This document shows positions 37,255 through 45,925 of a stretch of 64,000 bases of DNA, piece by piece. Source of the DNA: DZBG01 sp049241565 (GTDB taxonomy: Bacteria > Bdellovibrionota > Bacteriovoracia > Bacteriovoracales > Bacteriovoracaceae); the NCBI GenBank assembly GCA_049241565.1, contig JBMLQL010000064.1, positions 1 through 64,000 of the forward strand. Direction: 5' to 3'. Within the stretch, counting starts at the first letter, position 1, and every line of letters begins with the position of its first letter. The notes beneath the pieces were generated by a model, which saw nothing but the letters and a program-made list of their open reading frames with translations, ran no database searches and had not been told where the DNA came from. Both the position numbers and the translations under genes were made by a program.

Positions 37255-38496
37255 ATGTCAAAAAATCTCAGTACAGTTGATCCAGAAATTTTTAAAAATA
37301 TTCAGAACGAACAAATGCGCCAAGAGCACGGTCTTGAACTTATTGCTTCGGAGAACTATTGCTCAAAAGCAGTCATGGAAGCTCAGGGCTCGTGCCTGAC
37401 TAATAAGTACGCTGAAGGCTACCCGAAGAAACGTTATTATAACGGTTGTGAATTTATTGATGAAATTGAAACGCTGGCGATTGAAAGATTAAAAAAAATC
37501 TTTGGAGTAAGTTACGCCAATGTTCAGCCTCACTCAGGCTCATCGGCCAATATGGGTGTCTATATGGCCCTCATGAATCCAGGAGATGCTTTTTTAGGAA
37601 TGGACCTCTCTCAAGGCGGACACCTTACTCATGGCTCACCAGTGAACTTCTCAGGAAAACTTTATAAGGCCCTTCACTACGGCCTTGACCCTAAAACAGA
37701 AATGATTGACTACAATTCCATTGCAGATATCGCCAAAAAAGAAAAACCAAAAATGATTATTGCCGGAGCTTCGGCATACTCGCGAATTATTCACTTTGAT
37801 AAAATAGCTGAGATCGCAAAATCAATTGATGCCATTTTCATGGTGGATATGGCCCATATCGCAGGCCTTGTGGCCGCTGGGCTTCATCCCTCGCCTATGA
37901 GTGTGGCCGATGTTGTCACATCAACCACTCATAAAACTCTCCGCGGACCTCGTGGTGGAGTGATTCTTACTAATAGTGAAGAGCTCGGGAAAAAATTTAA
38001 CTCTCTTATTTTCCCTGGAATTCAAGGTGGACCACTCGAGCACGTCATTGCGGCCAAGGCAGTTTCATTCCATGAGGCCCTTCAGCCAGAGTTTAAAACA
38101 TATCAACAACAAGTTATTACTAATGCCAAAAAGATGGCCGAAGTATTAATGAACAACGGCATTGAGCTTGTCTCAGGGGGAACAGATAATCATCTTGTTC
38201 TCGTTAAAACTGATTCGGTTAATATGTCTGGGAAAGAAGCTTCAGAGATTTTAGAAAAAGTAGGCATTACTTGTAATAAGAATATGGTGCCTAATGATAA
38301 GAGATCACCTTTTGTCACTTCTGGAATTCGACTTGGAACACCAGCGGTCACAACTCGAGGCTTTAAAGAAGCTGAGATCACAATGATGAGTGAGCTTATC
38401 GTGAAGACGCTTAAAAATCCGGCAAACGAGAAAACTCTTCAAGAAGTTGCGGCTTCAGTTAAAGAGCTTTGCCAAAAATTTCCAGTTTACGGATAA
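37255..38496 (+). CDS. glyA: Serine hydroxymethyltransferase
   Basis: 413 residues. PLP lysine in VVTSTTHKTLRGPRGG, substrate motifs ELIASENYCS and YAEGYPKKRYYNG. Interconverts serine and glycine with transfer of a one-carbon unit to tetrahydrofolate. Its AAGGAG ribosome site lies inside a small hairpin (AAGCTC-CAAG-GAGCTT, about 37234-37249), which could modulate initiation. Confidence 0.97.
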   Translation: MSKNLSTVDPEIFKNIQNEQMRQEHGLELIASENYCSKAVMEAQGSCLTNKYAEGYPKKRYYNGCEFIDEIETLAIERLKKIFGVSYANVQPHSGSSANMGVYMALMNPGDAFLGMDLSQGGHLTHGSPVNFSGKLYKALHYGLDPKTEMIDYNSIADIAKKEKPKMIIAGASAYSRIIHFDKIAEIAKSIDAIFMVDMAHIAGLVAAGLHPSPMSVADVVTSTTHKTLRGPRGGVILTNSEELGKKFNSLIFPGIQGGPLEHVIAAKAVSFHEALQPEFKTYQQQVITNAKKMAEVLMNNGIELVSGGTDNHLVLVKTDSVNMSGKEASEILEKVGITCNKNMVPNDKRSPFVTSGIRLGTPAVTTRGFKEAEITMMSELIVKTLKNPANEKTLQEVAASVKELCQKFPVYG

Positions 38497-38507
38497 AGGG
38501 CCTAAAA

Positions 38508-38756
38508 ATGAAATCACTATTACTGATTTTGGTTTTTTTAGCGGCCTGTACTTCTCCTAAAAAGCCAGTGGACTCTCCGACCGAGTCTGATGCTCGTCCA
38601 GTGAGTCCCTACACCGTGAAGCCTTGCTACTGCATGAAAATCTATCGCCCTGTCTGTGGTGAAGATCAGCGCACTTATGGAAATTCTTGTGAGGCTGAAT
38701 GTAATGGGAGTAAAACTTGGAAAGATGGCCCATGTACCCAGTCAAAAGTCCAATAA
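38508..38756 (+). CDS. Lipoprotein with a Kazal-type serine protease inhibitor domain
   Basis: 82 residues from the ATG at 38508. Lipoprotein signal with lipidation Cys14 (LAAC). Residues 40-76 are one Kazal domain with six cysteines (40, 42, 50, 61, 65, 76). The core CMKIYRPVCGEDQRTYGNSC is very close to pancreatic SPINK1, and the P1 position by analogy is Lys44, predicting inhibition of trypsin-like proteases. It would sit on the membrane facing the periplasm or the outside. It starts 11 bp after glyA and may be read from the glyA transcript. Confidence 0.85.
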   Translation: MKSLLLILVFLAACTSPKKPVDSPTESDARPVSPYTVKPCYCMKIYRPVCGEDQRTYGNSCEAECNGSKTWKDGPCTQSKVQ

Positions 38757-38768
38757 GCCCTTGAAATG

Positions 38769-38790
38769 AGAAGGCTATGTAAGGCCTTCT
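38769..38790 (+). terminator. Weak hairpin terminator after the Kazal lipoprotein
   Basis: 7-bp stem AGAAGGC / GCCTTCT with an 8-base loop, followed by an A/T-rich stretch without a clean T run. Plausible end of the glyA transcript. Confidence 0.4.
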
Positions 38791-38814
38791 AAATACAATA
38801 CTTTATCTTTCATA

Positions 38815-38862
38815 ATAGTCCCTAAAGTGTTATAAAAACCCGAAAACTACTATATATAGTTT
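38815..38862 (+). promoter_or_regulatory. Pair of candidate NrdR boxes upstream of nrdR
   Basis: 38847-38862 matches the remembered NrdR-box consensus ACACTATATATAGTGT at about 13 of 16 positions, with the core ACTATATATAGT perfect and palindromic. 38815-38830 matches about 10 of 16. Centres are 32 bp apart, three helical turns, the spacing known for NrdR box pairs. This suggests nrdR represses itself. Confidence 0.5.
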
Positions 38863-38873
38863 AGGATCGCATT

Positions 38874-39383
38874 ATGAAATGTCCTTATTGTAACGCTCCC
38901 GATACCAAGGTTCTCGACTCTCGAAACTCTGAGGATGGAGCTGTTATCAGACGCCGTCGTAAATGTGAGAGCGAGGCCTGCCAAAAACGATTCACGACTT
39001 TTGAGAAAATCGAACTTGATATGCCCATGGTTATTAAGCTTGATGGCCGTCGCGAAACTTATCAGCGTGAAAAAATTAAATACGGTTTAGAGAAGGCCTG
39101 TCAAAAGCTCAAAATTTCGACAAACCAAATCGACCGTGTGATTGAAAATATCGAAAAGAAAATTCTTGAAGCCTCAGATAAAGAAGTAAGTTCAAAAGTT
39201 ATTGGAAATCTTGTGATGATGCATCTTCGTCACCTTGATCCCGTGGCGTATATTCGTTTTGCTTCTGTTTACCGAAAATTTCAAGATGTAGATGAATTCG
39301 TGAATGATCTCAAGCACGATGAAGTTACTCAGTTCAAATTAACCCAAGCGACAGGCCCAAAGGATCAAGCTCGTGAGCACTAA
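38874..39383 (+). CDS. nrdR: Transcriptional repressor NrdR
   Basis: 169 residues. Zinc ribbon MKCPYC...DSRNSEDGAVIRRRRKC followed by an ATP-cone domain (QREKIKYGLEKAC). It represses ribonucleotide reductase genes in response to dATP. Oddity: the second cysteine pair reads C-ESEA-C, two residues longer than the usual C-x2-C. Two candidate NrdR boxes lie directly before it. It overlaps nusB by 11 bp. Confidence 0.94.
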   Translation: MKCPYCNAPDTKVLDSRNSEDGAVIRRRRKCESEACQKRFTTFEKIELDMPMVIKLDGRRETYQREKIKYGLEKACQKLKISTNQIDRVIENIEKKILEASDKEVSSKVIGNLVMMHLRHLDPVAYIRFASVYRKFQDVDEFVNDLKHDEVTQFKLTQATGPKDQAREH

Positions 39384-39837
39384 GAGAGAATCGCGCGAAT
39401 TTTTACTTCAATTTCTTTATCATTTTCAACTTCCCGCTTTTCAGGAAGATAAAAAAACATTTTCGAGTGAAGTTGATTCAGTAGAGGTGTTTGAACGTAT
39501 GCAAGAGTTTAAACAAACCCTTGATATTGACCTGACAACTGAACAACAAGCTTACGTGGCCACGATTGTGAAAGGAATTTTCAAGAACTATGCTCATCTT
39601 GAAGAAACCCTAGTCAAATATCTTAAAAACTGGAAGCTTTCTCGCCTTTCAAAAATTGAACATACTATTCTTATCATGAGTATCTATGAGCTCGTTTACC
39701 ATCCTGAAGTTTCGGGAAAACTAGTTATTAATGAGGCCATTGAACTCGGAAAAAAATACTCTTCAAAAGACTCATCAGGATTCATTAATGGAATTCTTGA
39801 TAGCGTTTTCAAGCAAGAAGAAAAACACTCAGTATGA
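39373..39837 (+). CDS. nusB: Transcription antitermination protein NusB
   Basis: 154 residues, GTG start inside the end of nrdR. All-helical; the C-terminal pattern LSRLSKIEHTILIMSIYEL and NEAIELGKKYSSKDSSGFINGILD is diagnostic. It binds boxA RNA with NusE during rRNA transcription. nrdR-nusB linkage is common. Confidence 0.95.
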   Translation: MSTKRESREFLLQFLYHFQLPAFQEDKKTFSSEVDSVEVFERMQEFKQTLDIDLTTEQQAYVATIVKGIFKNYAHLEETLVKYLKNWKLSRLSKIEHTILIMSIYELVYHPEVSGKLVINEAIELGKKYSSKDSSGFINGILDSVFKQEEKHSV

Positions 39838-40211
39838 ATGCAGCTGACCATCATTTGCTAAGCAAAGTTAGTCACCAGACCAAACTTATCTTTTGGTTGG
39901 CCCCTAAGACTCTTTCACCTTCTCTCGATGGATTTAGGGCCGCAGACTATTTAACGAACGGTCTGATGACTCACACTTTAGGCAAGAGTCCCGTGATTAA
40001 TGAGCACCTCTTTGTGGGCCAGCAGTTTAACAAACCTCTCTATATCTTTTTCTCAACTCAAACTTCAATTGATCTAAACTCCATTAATGAAGTCATCAAG
40101 TCGACTCAGACTAGTGATGATATTTATCTTGTGTGGGGGGATAAAAAGATGAATGAGGAGTTTATTTCCAAACTCCCCACTGAATGGCGCGAACGCTGCC
40201 TTGATATCTAA
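39834..40211 (+). CDS. Small protein of unknown function coupled to nusB
   Basis: 125 residues, start overlapping the nusB stop by 4 bp. No signal peptide or membrane helix. A strand-rich core with LYIFFSTQTS and IYLVWGDKK suggests a compact alpha/beta domain. A HolC-like or phosphatase-accessory role was considered, but no motif supports it. Ends 4 bp before the convergent E1 gene. Confidence 0.55.
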   Translation: MNAADHHLLSKVSHQTKLIFWLAPKTLSPSLDGFRAADYLTNGLMTHTLGKSPVINEHLFVGQQFNKPLYIFFSTQTSIDLNSINEVIKSTQTSDDIYLVWGDKKMNEEFISKLPTEWRERCLDI

Positions 40212-40215
40212 TTTC

Positions 40216-42264
40216 TTAGTATTTTAAAAGATCACGAGCTGCAACCAGGATACGATTCATATCTGGAAGTACTGCACGCTCAAGAATTCTGTTAAATCCA
40301 ACTGGTGTAAATGTTGATCCTACACGTCTTACTGGTGCATCAAGGTATTCAAATGCATGTTCATTGATCACACCTACAAGCTCTCCACCAAATCCACCAA
40401 ATACCTTATCTTCGTGAACCACAAGTGCACGGTGCGTTTTTTTCACTGTCTCAACGATTGCTGGGATATCAAGAGGGTTAAGTGAACGAAGGTCAACAAC
40501 TTCAACACTGAATCCTTCTTTTTCAAGAACCGCAGCTGCTTCTAAAGAGAAGTGAACTGTGTTTCCGTAAGTGATGATTGAGAGATCAGACCCCTCACGA
40601 CGAACACGAGCTTTACCAAACGGAACTTCAAAGTCTACAGGAACTGGAGTCATAGCATACTTGGCGTTATAAAGAGTTTTTGGCTCAAGATAAACAGTTG
40701 TTCCTTGAGATCTCATTGCTGTACGAAGAAGACCAGCAGCATCGTCAGCAAAGGCCGGAACAACAACACGGATACCTGGAAGTGTACAAAGAGTTCCTTC
40801 TAAGTTTTGTGAGTGATAAAGACCACCACCAATATATCCACCTGAAGCTAAACGAATAACTAAGTTAGGAGAGAAGGCACCATTGCTTCTCCAATAATCG
40901 TGTGATGTCTCAACCATTTGCTCCATCGCTGGCCAGAAGTAATCAGCAAACTCTGCTCCTTCAACCACACAGCGAATCTTTGGATCGAAACGAGACATTC
41001 CGTTCCCTGTTCCAAGAATATAATCTTCAGCGATTGGCCCGTTGAATACACGGTGCTTACCGAACTCTTGTTGCATTCCTTTCGTCACGTTAAAGATACC
41101 ACCCTTCTCTTTATTCGCTACATCCTGTCCCCAGATATAAGTGTCTGGGTTATGACGGAATTCAGCTTTGAGAGTTCCATTAAGTGAATCGATGAATTTC
41201 ATCGGCTCACCCTGGAAGTCATGAGTCCCATCAACATATTTTTGGGGGATATAGGCCGGTGGAACAACAAAATCAAAGATTGATTCTGGAGTTGGGTTTG
41301 GAGCTTTCATCGCTTTGGCGTGAGCATCAAGAAGAATTTCTTTGGCCTGCGCTTCAATCGCATCAATTTCTTTTTGTGTGAAAACTTTATTCTTAAGAAG
41401 TTCTTCTTTGAATCTTGGAAGAGGATCTTGCGCTTTGGCGGCAGCACGCTCCTCTTCATCACGGTACCACTCATGATTATCAGAGTTCGAGTGGTTTCCG
41501 ATACGTACACACATCGCGTGAACAATAACAGGCTCAGACTTTGTCAAAGCATGCTCACGAGCTGCGATCATCGTATTCATTGAATCAAAAACGTCTTTAC
41601 CGTCACATTTGAAGATTTCAAGATTTTTGAATCCTGTGAAGTTATCACAAACAAACTCATTTGCCGTTTGGTCAGACTTAGGAACTGAAATACCATAACC
41701 ATTATCTTGGAAAACAAAAACCACAGGAAGTTTTTCATTTGAAGCACCATTAATGGCTTCATAACAATAACCTTCAGAGACTGATGATTCACCTTGAGAT
41801 GAAATCGCCACACCTTTGTGTTTATAAGTTTTCATCGCACGTCCAACACCCACAGCATGAAGTGTATGGTTACCTGTACATGAAGACACGTTATGAATAT
41901 TCCACTCTGGTTTTGCAAAGTGGTTAGACATATGACGTCCACCTGAGGCCAAATCTGTGGCCTTAGAAATCCCGTTAAGAATAATTTCTTCAGCAGTAAT
42001 ACCTGCAGAGAGGGCCGTAAGCATGTCACGGTAATAAGGGAATAAGTGATCTGTTTTTTTATCGAAGACTTGTCCAATAGCTAGCTGAATAGCATCGTGG
42101 CCAGCATATGGCGCGTGGTATGACCAGCCAAGAGCTTGCTTAAGATAATTTGGAGCACGCTCATCGATCATGCGCCCAAGAATCATTAAGTGAAGCCATT
42201 TCTCTAGTGTTTTTTTGTCCGTCTTTTTAATGTCGTGTTGCTTTGTTTTTACTTTCATAAGCAT
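40216..42264 (-). CDS. 2-oxoacid dehydrogenase E1, alpha and beta subunits fused
   Basis: 682 residues. Residues about 20-330 are an E1-alpha (TPP) domain with SSQGESSVSEGYCYEAINGAS and FVFQDNGYGIS; residues 355-682 are an E1-beta domain (FNGPIAEDYILGTGNGMS, LRTAMRSQGTTVYLEPKTLY, TYGNTVHFSLEAA). This single-chain form resembles branched-chain 2-oxoacid dehydrogenase E1 of Bacteroidetes and related groups. No E2 or E3 gene is adjacent, so partners are elsewhere. GGAGC 6 bases before the ATG. Likely substrates are 2-oxoisovalerate and relatives; specificity is inferred. Confidence 0.85.
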   Translation of the reverse strand: MLMKVKTKQHDIKKTDKKTLEKWLHLMILGRMIDERAPNYLKQALGWSYHAPYAGHDAIQLAIGQVFDKKTDHLFPYYRDMLTALSAGITAEEIILNGISKATDLASGGRHMSNHFAKPEWNIHNVSSCTGNHTLHAVGVGRAMKTYKHKGVAISSQGESSVSEGYCYEAINGASNEKLPVVFVFQDNGYGISVPKSDQTANEFVCDNFTGFKNLEIFKCDGKDVFDSMNTMIAAREHALTKSEPVIVHAMCVRIGNHSNSDNHEWYRDEEERAAAKAQDPLPRFKEELLKNKVFTQKEIDAIEAQAKEILLDAHAKAMKAPNPTPESIFDFVVPPAYIPQKYVDGTHDFQGEPMKFIDSLNGTLKAEFRHNPDTYIWGQDVANKEKGGIFNVTKGMQQEFGKHRVFNGPIAEDYILGTGNGMSRFDPKIRCVVEGAEFADYFWPAMEQMVETSHDYWRSNGAFSPNLVIRLASGGYIGGGLYHSQNLEGTLCTLPGIRVVVPAFADDAAGLLRTAMRSQGTTVYLEPKTLYNAKYAMTPVPVDFEVPFGKARVRREGSDLSIITYGNTVHFSLEAAAVLEKEGFSVEVVDLRSLNPLDIPAIVETVKKTHRALVVHEDKVFGGFGGELVGVINEHAFEYLDAPVRRVGSTFTPVGFNRILERAVLPDMNRILVAARDLLKY

Positions 42265-42322
42265 AGGTGCTCCAGCGTTTATAAAGGACTAAATTTTAAA
42301 GTCCAATAGGAGTACCACAAGA

Positions 42323-42380
42323 GGCCAGTTCTGGCCATGGATTCAAGGCTTAACAGACTATAACGCTCCGCTAAGTCTGT
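42323..42380. other. Two inverted repeats in the divergent 42.3-kb gap
   Basis: GGCCAG-TT-CTGGCC (42323-42336) and ACAGACT...AGTCTGT (42353-42380, followed by CTGGTTTTATT) lie between the divergent E1 and aminotransferase genes. They could be operators or a small RNA terminator. No reading frame is present. Confidence 0.4.
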
Positions 42381-42406
42381 CTGGTTTTATTCTTCTGCCT
42401 TTGCCC

Positions 42407-42435
42407 TTGATATTCTTCAAGTCTTAGTCTTAAAT
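42407..42435 (+). promoter_or_regulatory. Probable promoter of the aminotransferase-astA operon
   Basis: TTGATA (42407-42412), 17-bp spacer, TTAAAT (42430-42435), 42 bp before the ATG at 42478, which has GGAG upstream. Matches to consensus are 5/6 and 4/6. Confidence 0.4.
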
Positions 42436-42477
42436 TGCCGAAATGTCGTTTACTAATCTTTATCCTGGAGCATTGTT

Positions 42478-43863
42478 ATGGCACGTACCGTAGCTGAAGG
42501 CTTTTTTAATGACCCTCGTTTAACTGAGGCCAAAAAACTCATTCAAGAAGCATTGAAAGAACATCAATCAAAAATTACGGGAGTGAAGACTGCCGACCCT
42601 GAACTTAAGCCATCATACGATACGATCATTAAAAAAGTTTCTGACTTTCGTGGTGGTGCTCTTTGGTATAACTATCTTGGGTCAGGAATTGGGAACGGAC
42701 CACTGGTTGAACTTGCTGACGGTTCAGTGAAATACGATTTCATCACAGGGATTGGCGTTCACTATATGGGTCACTCTCATCCAGGTGTGATCAACGCTCA
42801 AGTTGAAGGATCAATTCAAAATACAGTGATGAATGGTCACCTTCAGCAAAATACTGATACGGGAAAAGTTTTAGAGCTTCTCTCTACTCAAGCTTGTAAG
42901 TATGGTGCAGCTGTTAAAAACGTTTTCCTGACAACATCAGGGGCCATGGCCAACGAAAATGCACTTAAACTTATTTTCCATAAAAGATATCCTGCGGCCC
43001 GTATTTTTTCTTTTGAAAAATGTTTCTCAGGAAGAACACTTGGTCTTGCTTGGGTGACTGATAAAGCGGCTTACAGACAAGGTCTACCTAAAACAATTGA
43101 CGTAGATTATATCCCTTTCTACTGCGAATCAGATCATGAAGGTTCTATTAAACTCGCTGTGAATGCTATGAAAAAAGCCATCTACCGCTACCCAGGACAA
43201 CACGCTGGTTTCTTAATGGAACTTATCCAAGGTGAAAATGGATCATGGGTTGGGAATCAAGAATATTTTGAAGCGCTTATTGCTGTTTGTAAGGAAAACA
43301 ATATCTCTGTTTTCGCCGATGAAGTCCAAACTTTCGGTCGTACAACTGAGCTCTATGCTTTCCAACACTTTAAACTAGATAAGCATGTTGACGTTGTTTC
43401 TATTGGAAAGAACTCTCAAGTTTGCGCCACTCTTTTTGCTGATGATCACAAACCAAAACCAGGACTCATGTCTCAGACATTTACTGGTTCTTCGGCCCAG
43501 ATTGCAGCTTCATACTATGTTGTGAATGAAATTGTGACTGGTGGTTATCTTGGAGAGAATGGAAAAATTGTTCGTCTTCATAAACACTTCAGAGCTCACC
43601 TGGAAAAACTAGCTACTAAATATCCTGAAAAAATCAAAGGGCCTTATGGTATTGGGGCCATGGTGGGGATGACACTATTTAACGGTGATGAGGCTAAATC
43701 GAAAGCTTTCACTTTTAAATTATTTGATAACGGTGTTCTTTCATTTATGGCAGGCGCTTCGCCAACACGTGTTCGCTTCCTTATGCCTATTATGGCCGTT
43801 GAAGAAAAACATATCGATGAGGTTTGTGCCATTATTGATAAGACCCTTGCGGAGATCAATTAG
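42478..43863 (+). CDS. Class III aminotransferase (AstC-like or lysine 6-aminotransferase-like)
   Basis: 461 residues. SGAMANENALKL binds PLP phosphate, FADEVQTFGR (279-288) carries the ring-binding Asp, and Lys311 in SIGKNSQVC is the Schiff-base lysine. The usual G-K-x-x-G-G-G-x-P is altered here. Next to astA it would be succinylornithine transaminase. However, the unusual lysine region and the nearby DUF1338 gene also allow a lysine 6-aminotransferase. Overlaps astA by one base. Confidence 0.72.
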   Translation: MARTVAEGFFNDPRLTEAKKLIQEALKEHQSKITGVKTADPELKPSYDTIIKKVSDFRGGALWYNYLGSGIGNGPLVELADGSVKYDFITGIGVHYMGHSHPGVINAQVEGSIQNTVMNGHLQQNTDTGKVLELLSTQACKYGAAVKNVFLTTSGAMANENALKLIFHKRYPAARIFSFEKCFSGRTLGLAWVTDKAAYRQGLPKTIDVDYIPFYCESDHEGSIKLAVNAMKKAIYRYPGQHAGFLMELIQGENGSWVGNQEYFEALIAVCKENNISVFADEVQTFGRTTELYAFQHFKLDKHVDVVSIGKNSQVCATLFADDHKPKPGLMSQTFTGSSAQIAASYYVVNEIVTGGYLGENGKIVRLHKHFRAHLEKLATKYPEKIKGPYGIGAMVGMTLFNGDEAKSKAFTFKLFDNGVLSFMAGASPTRVRFLMPIMAVEEKHIDEVCAIIDKTLAEIN

Positions 43864-44945
43864 TGTTTATTATTCGTCCTATTGAACAAAAAGATCTCGA
43901 TGGTTTGATGGAGCTTCTGAAAGATTCCGGGCACGGACTCACCTCCCTGCCCCGCGATCCAGAAGTTCTCAGAAAACGTATCCGCCATTCAGAGAGAAGT
44001 TTTGCTCATCGTGAAGATGGACCCCGTGGCGAAGATTATCTTTTTGCCATGGAAGAACTTTTCACAGGAAGAATTGTTGGAGTTTGTGCCATCATCTCTA
44101 AGATTGGTGGCTTTGAGCCTTATTATTTCTATCGCCTTGAAGAAGAGCAACGTGAATCTAAAATGATTCATATCAAAAATAAGATCACGACTCTTCACTT
44201 TACTTATATTCATAATGGCCCTGCTGAGATCTGTTCACTTTATCTTCATCCAGAGTTCAGAAATTCACAAAACGGAAGATTTCTCTCCCTTTCTCGTTTC
44301 TTATTCATCGCTGAAAACAGAAAACATTTTGAAGATGAAGTGATCGCTGAGATGCGTGGGATGGTGAATGACTCTGGCCACTCCCCTTTCTGGGAAGCGG
44401 TTGGAAAACATTTTATCAAACTTGATTTCCCGACAGCTGACTATCTCACCACTAAGAGTAAACGCTTTATTGAAGATCTTCTTCCAAAAACTCCGGTGAT
44501 TGTTAACCTACTTCCAGAGGATGCTCAATTCGTGGTTGGAAAGGTTCACCCCAATACAGAGCCGGCCAAACGTATTCTTGAACAAGAGGGTTTTAAGTTC
44601 TCAGGTCTTGTTGGAATTTTTGAACCAGGACCAGTCATAAAAGCAGAAGTCGATAAGATCAGAACCATTACTGAAAGTATTGTAGATGAGATCGCAGAGA
44701 TTTCAGATAAGGCCTTCCGTTCAGAAACTTTTATCATCTCAAGAACAGGAACGAATTTCAGATCGGCCCTTGGGGGAGTGATTCGTCTCAAGTCTGGTGG
44801 ACTAAAAATCTCTGGGGTAACAGCAGCCGCTTTAAAACTAAGACTTGGGGATAAAATTCGTTTCGTGACGTTTAGACCGAAGGTGAAAAAAGCTGCAGTA
44901 AAAAAGACCACAACAAAAATTCCGACAAAGAAAAAGAAGAAGTAG
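43863..44945 (+). CDS. astA: Arginine N-succinyltransferase
   Basis: 360 residues, GTG start overlapping the previous stop (TAGTG). FIIRPIEQKDLDGLMELLKDSGHGLTSLP is the AstA N-terminus. NSGHSPFWEAVGKHF is kept as NDSGHSPFWEAVGKHF, with MRGM before it. First step of the ammonia-producing AST route: succinyl-CoA + arginine. A Lys-rich tail of about 18 residues is extra. No astB or astE in the window. Confidence 0.9.
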   Translation: MFIIRPIEQKDLDGLMELLKDSGHGLTSLPRDPEVLRKRIRHSERSFAHREDGPRGEDYLFAMEELFTGRIVGVCAIISKIGGFEPYYFYRLEEEQRESKMIHIKNKITTLHFTYIHNGPAEICSLYLHPEFRNSQNGRFLSLSRFLFIAENRKHFEDEVIAEMRGMVNDSGHSPFWEAVGKHFIKLDFPTADYLTTKSKRFIEDLLPKTPVIVNLLPEDAQFVVGKVHPNTEPAKRILEQEGFKFSGLVGIFEPGPVIKAEVDKIRTITESIVDEIAEISDKAFRSETFIISRTGTNFRSALGGVIRLKSGGLKISGVTAAALKLRLGDKIRFVTFRPKVKKAAVKKTTTKIPTKKKKK

Positions 44946-44963
44946 GTTTTAAACAAAACCTAC
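44942..44963. terminator. Bidirectional terminator between astA and DUF1338
   Basis: 9-bp perfect stem GTAGGTTTT / AAAACCTAC with a 4-base loop between two convergent genes. The minus side continues into TTCTTCTTTTTC, the plus side into TTCTC. Confidence 0.65.
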
Positions 44964-44976
44964 TTCTCTATGAAAC

Positions 44977-45783
44977 TTATTGTCCCTGATTCGTACTCTC
45001 AAAAATTTTATCTGCTGAAGCCGCCACAAAGCCTGTATAAAGCTTTCCATTAGGCATCGCATATCTTTTCGCAAACTCGTAATAACAAGCTGGAACAGGG
45101 ATGGTTTTATCAGAAAACTTTACATCGATACTATTAGCAAGAGTTGATGATTGTTCCAAAAGAACTTCTTTGGAACCTTTCACTTCTCCCCCACTCGCAT
45201 TTAATTTGATTCCTTTTTCTTTTAAATAAGTATTTAGGAAAAGGATATCAGAGAACTTTTTAAGTTTATTGATGAAGACAGTGAAGTGATTAGGACGGTA
45301 ACCAAAGGCTGCCAGCCAAGCTGCATAATCACTTTCTTTAAGAAGCTTCTCATAAGTTTCAGTGGAAACATTCCAAGGTCTACCCATTGATGTAAAATCA
45401 AATTTAAATTCAAGTCCTTCAGGCATCTGATCAATTAAACCATTTACTGTTTTTTGAAGATCAGTAGAGAAATCTTGAAGCTTAAGTTCTGAGATAAAAA
45501 TCTTTGGATATTTATCATCACTATGCTCATAGTGTTTGGCATAAAGTTTTTTCTCCGTGAAGTGATAATCACCAGAGTACTTATAACCAGCCTCAATAAA
45601 AGGCTTCGCGATTACATCAATAGTGACACGTGGGTGATTAAAAGTACGAAGGGCAATATGATCATTAAAAATCTCTTCGCCTTCAGACTTAAAAATATCG
45701 TAAATCTTTTGGGCCAGAGGGTTAATGGCCACATAATCGGCCCACATTTTATCCAACAAACCAGTAAGTGTATTAACTTCCAT
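44977..45783 (-). CDS. DUF1338 protein, 2-oxoadipate dioxygenase/decarboxylase-like
   Basis: 268 residues. NDHIALRTFNHPRV gives the first metal His, and RPNHFTVFINKL the second; a Glu near the YYEFAKRY region completes the set. DUF1338 enzymes (HglS/YdcJ) convert 2-oxoadipate to 2-hydroxyglutarate in lysine breakdown. This is the short form, about 180 residues shorter than E. coli YdcJ. It sits on the opposite strand between astA and astD, which suggests lysine as well as arginine catabolism. Confidence 0.78.
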   Translation of the reverse strand: MEVNTLTGLLDKMWADYVAINPLAQKIYDIFKSEGEEIFNDHIALRTFNHPRVTIDVIAKPFIEAGYKYSGDYHFTEKKLYAKHYEHSDDKYPKIFISELKLQDFSTDLQKTVNGLIDQMPEGLEFKFDFTSMGRPWNVSTETYEKLLKESDYAAWLAAFGYRPNHFTVFINKLKKFSDILFLNTYLKEKGIKLNASGGEVKGSKEVLLEQSSTLANSIDVKFSDKTIPVPACYYEFAKRYAMPNGKLYTGFVAASADKIFESTNQGQ

Positions 45784-45925
45784 AAATATCTCCTTGAAAC
45801 TCCCTTAATGTAGCAGAAAACCACTTAAAGCTCTAAAAATATCTCAACTAACTTGATGCATAAATGTATAAGTTTCTTCTGAAGAGGAGTATGATAGAGA
45901 TCATTTTTTGAGCAAAGGATCGTTT

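Noticed and set aside
39834..40211. HolC (DNA polymerase III chi) for the gene after nusB
   Set aside because: Similar size, but no convincing conserved segments.
44977..45783. DUF1338 gene as a missing AST enzyme (AstB or AstE)
   Set aside because: No succinylarginine dihydrolase or carboxypeptidase-like motifs; the His pattern fits DUF1338.
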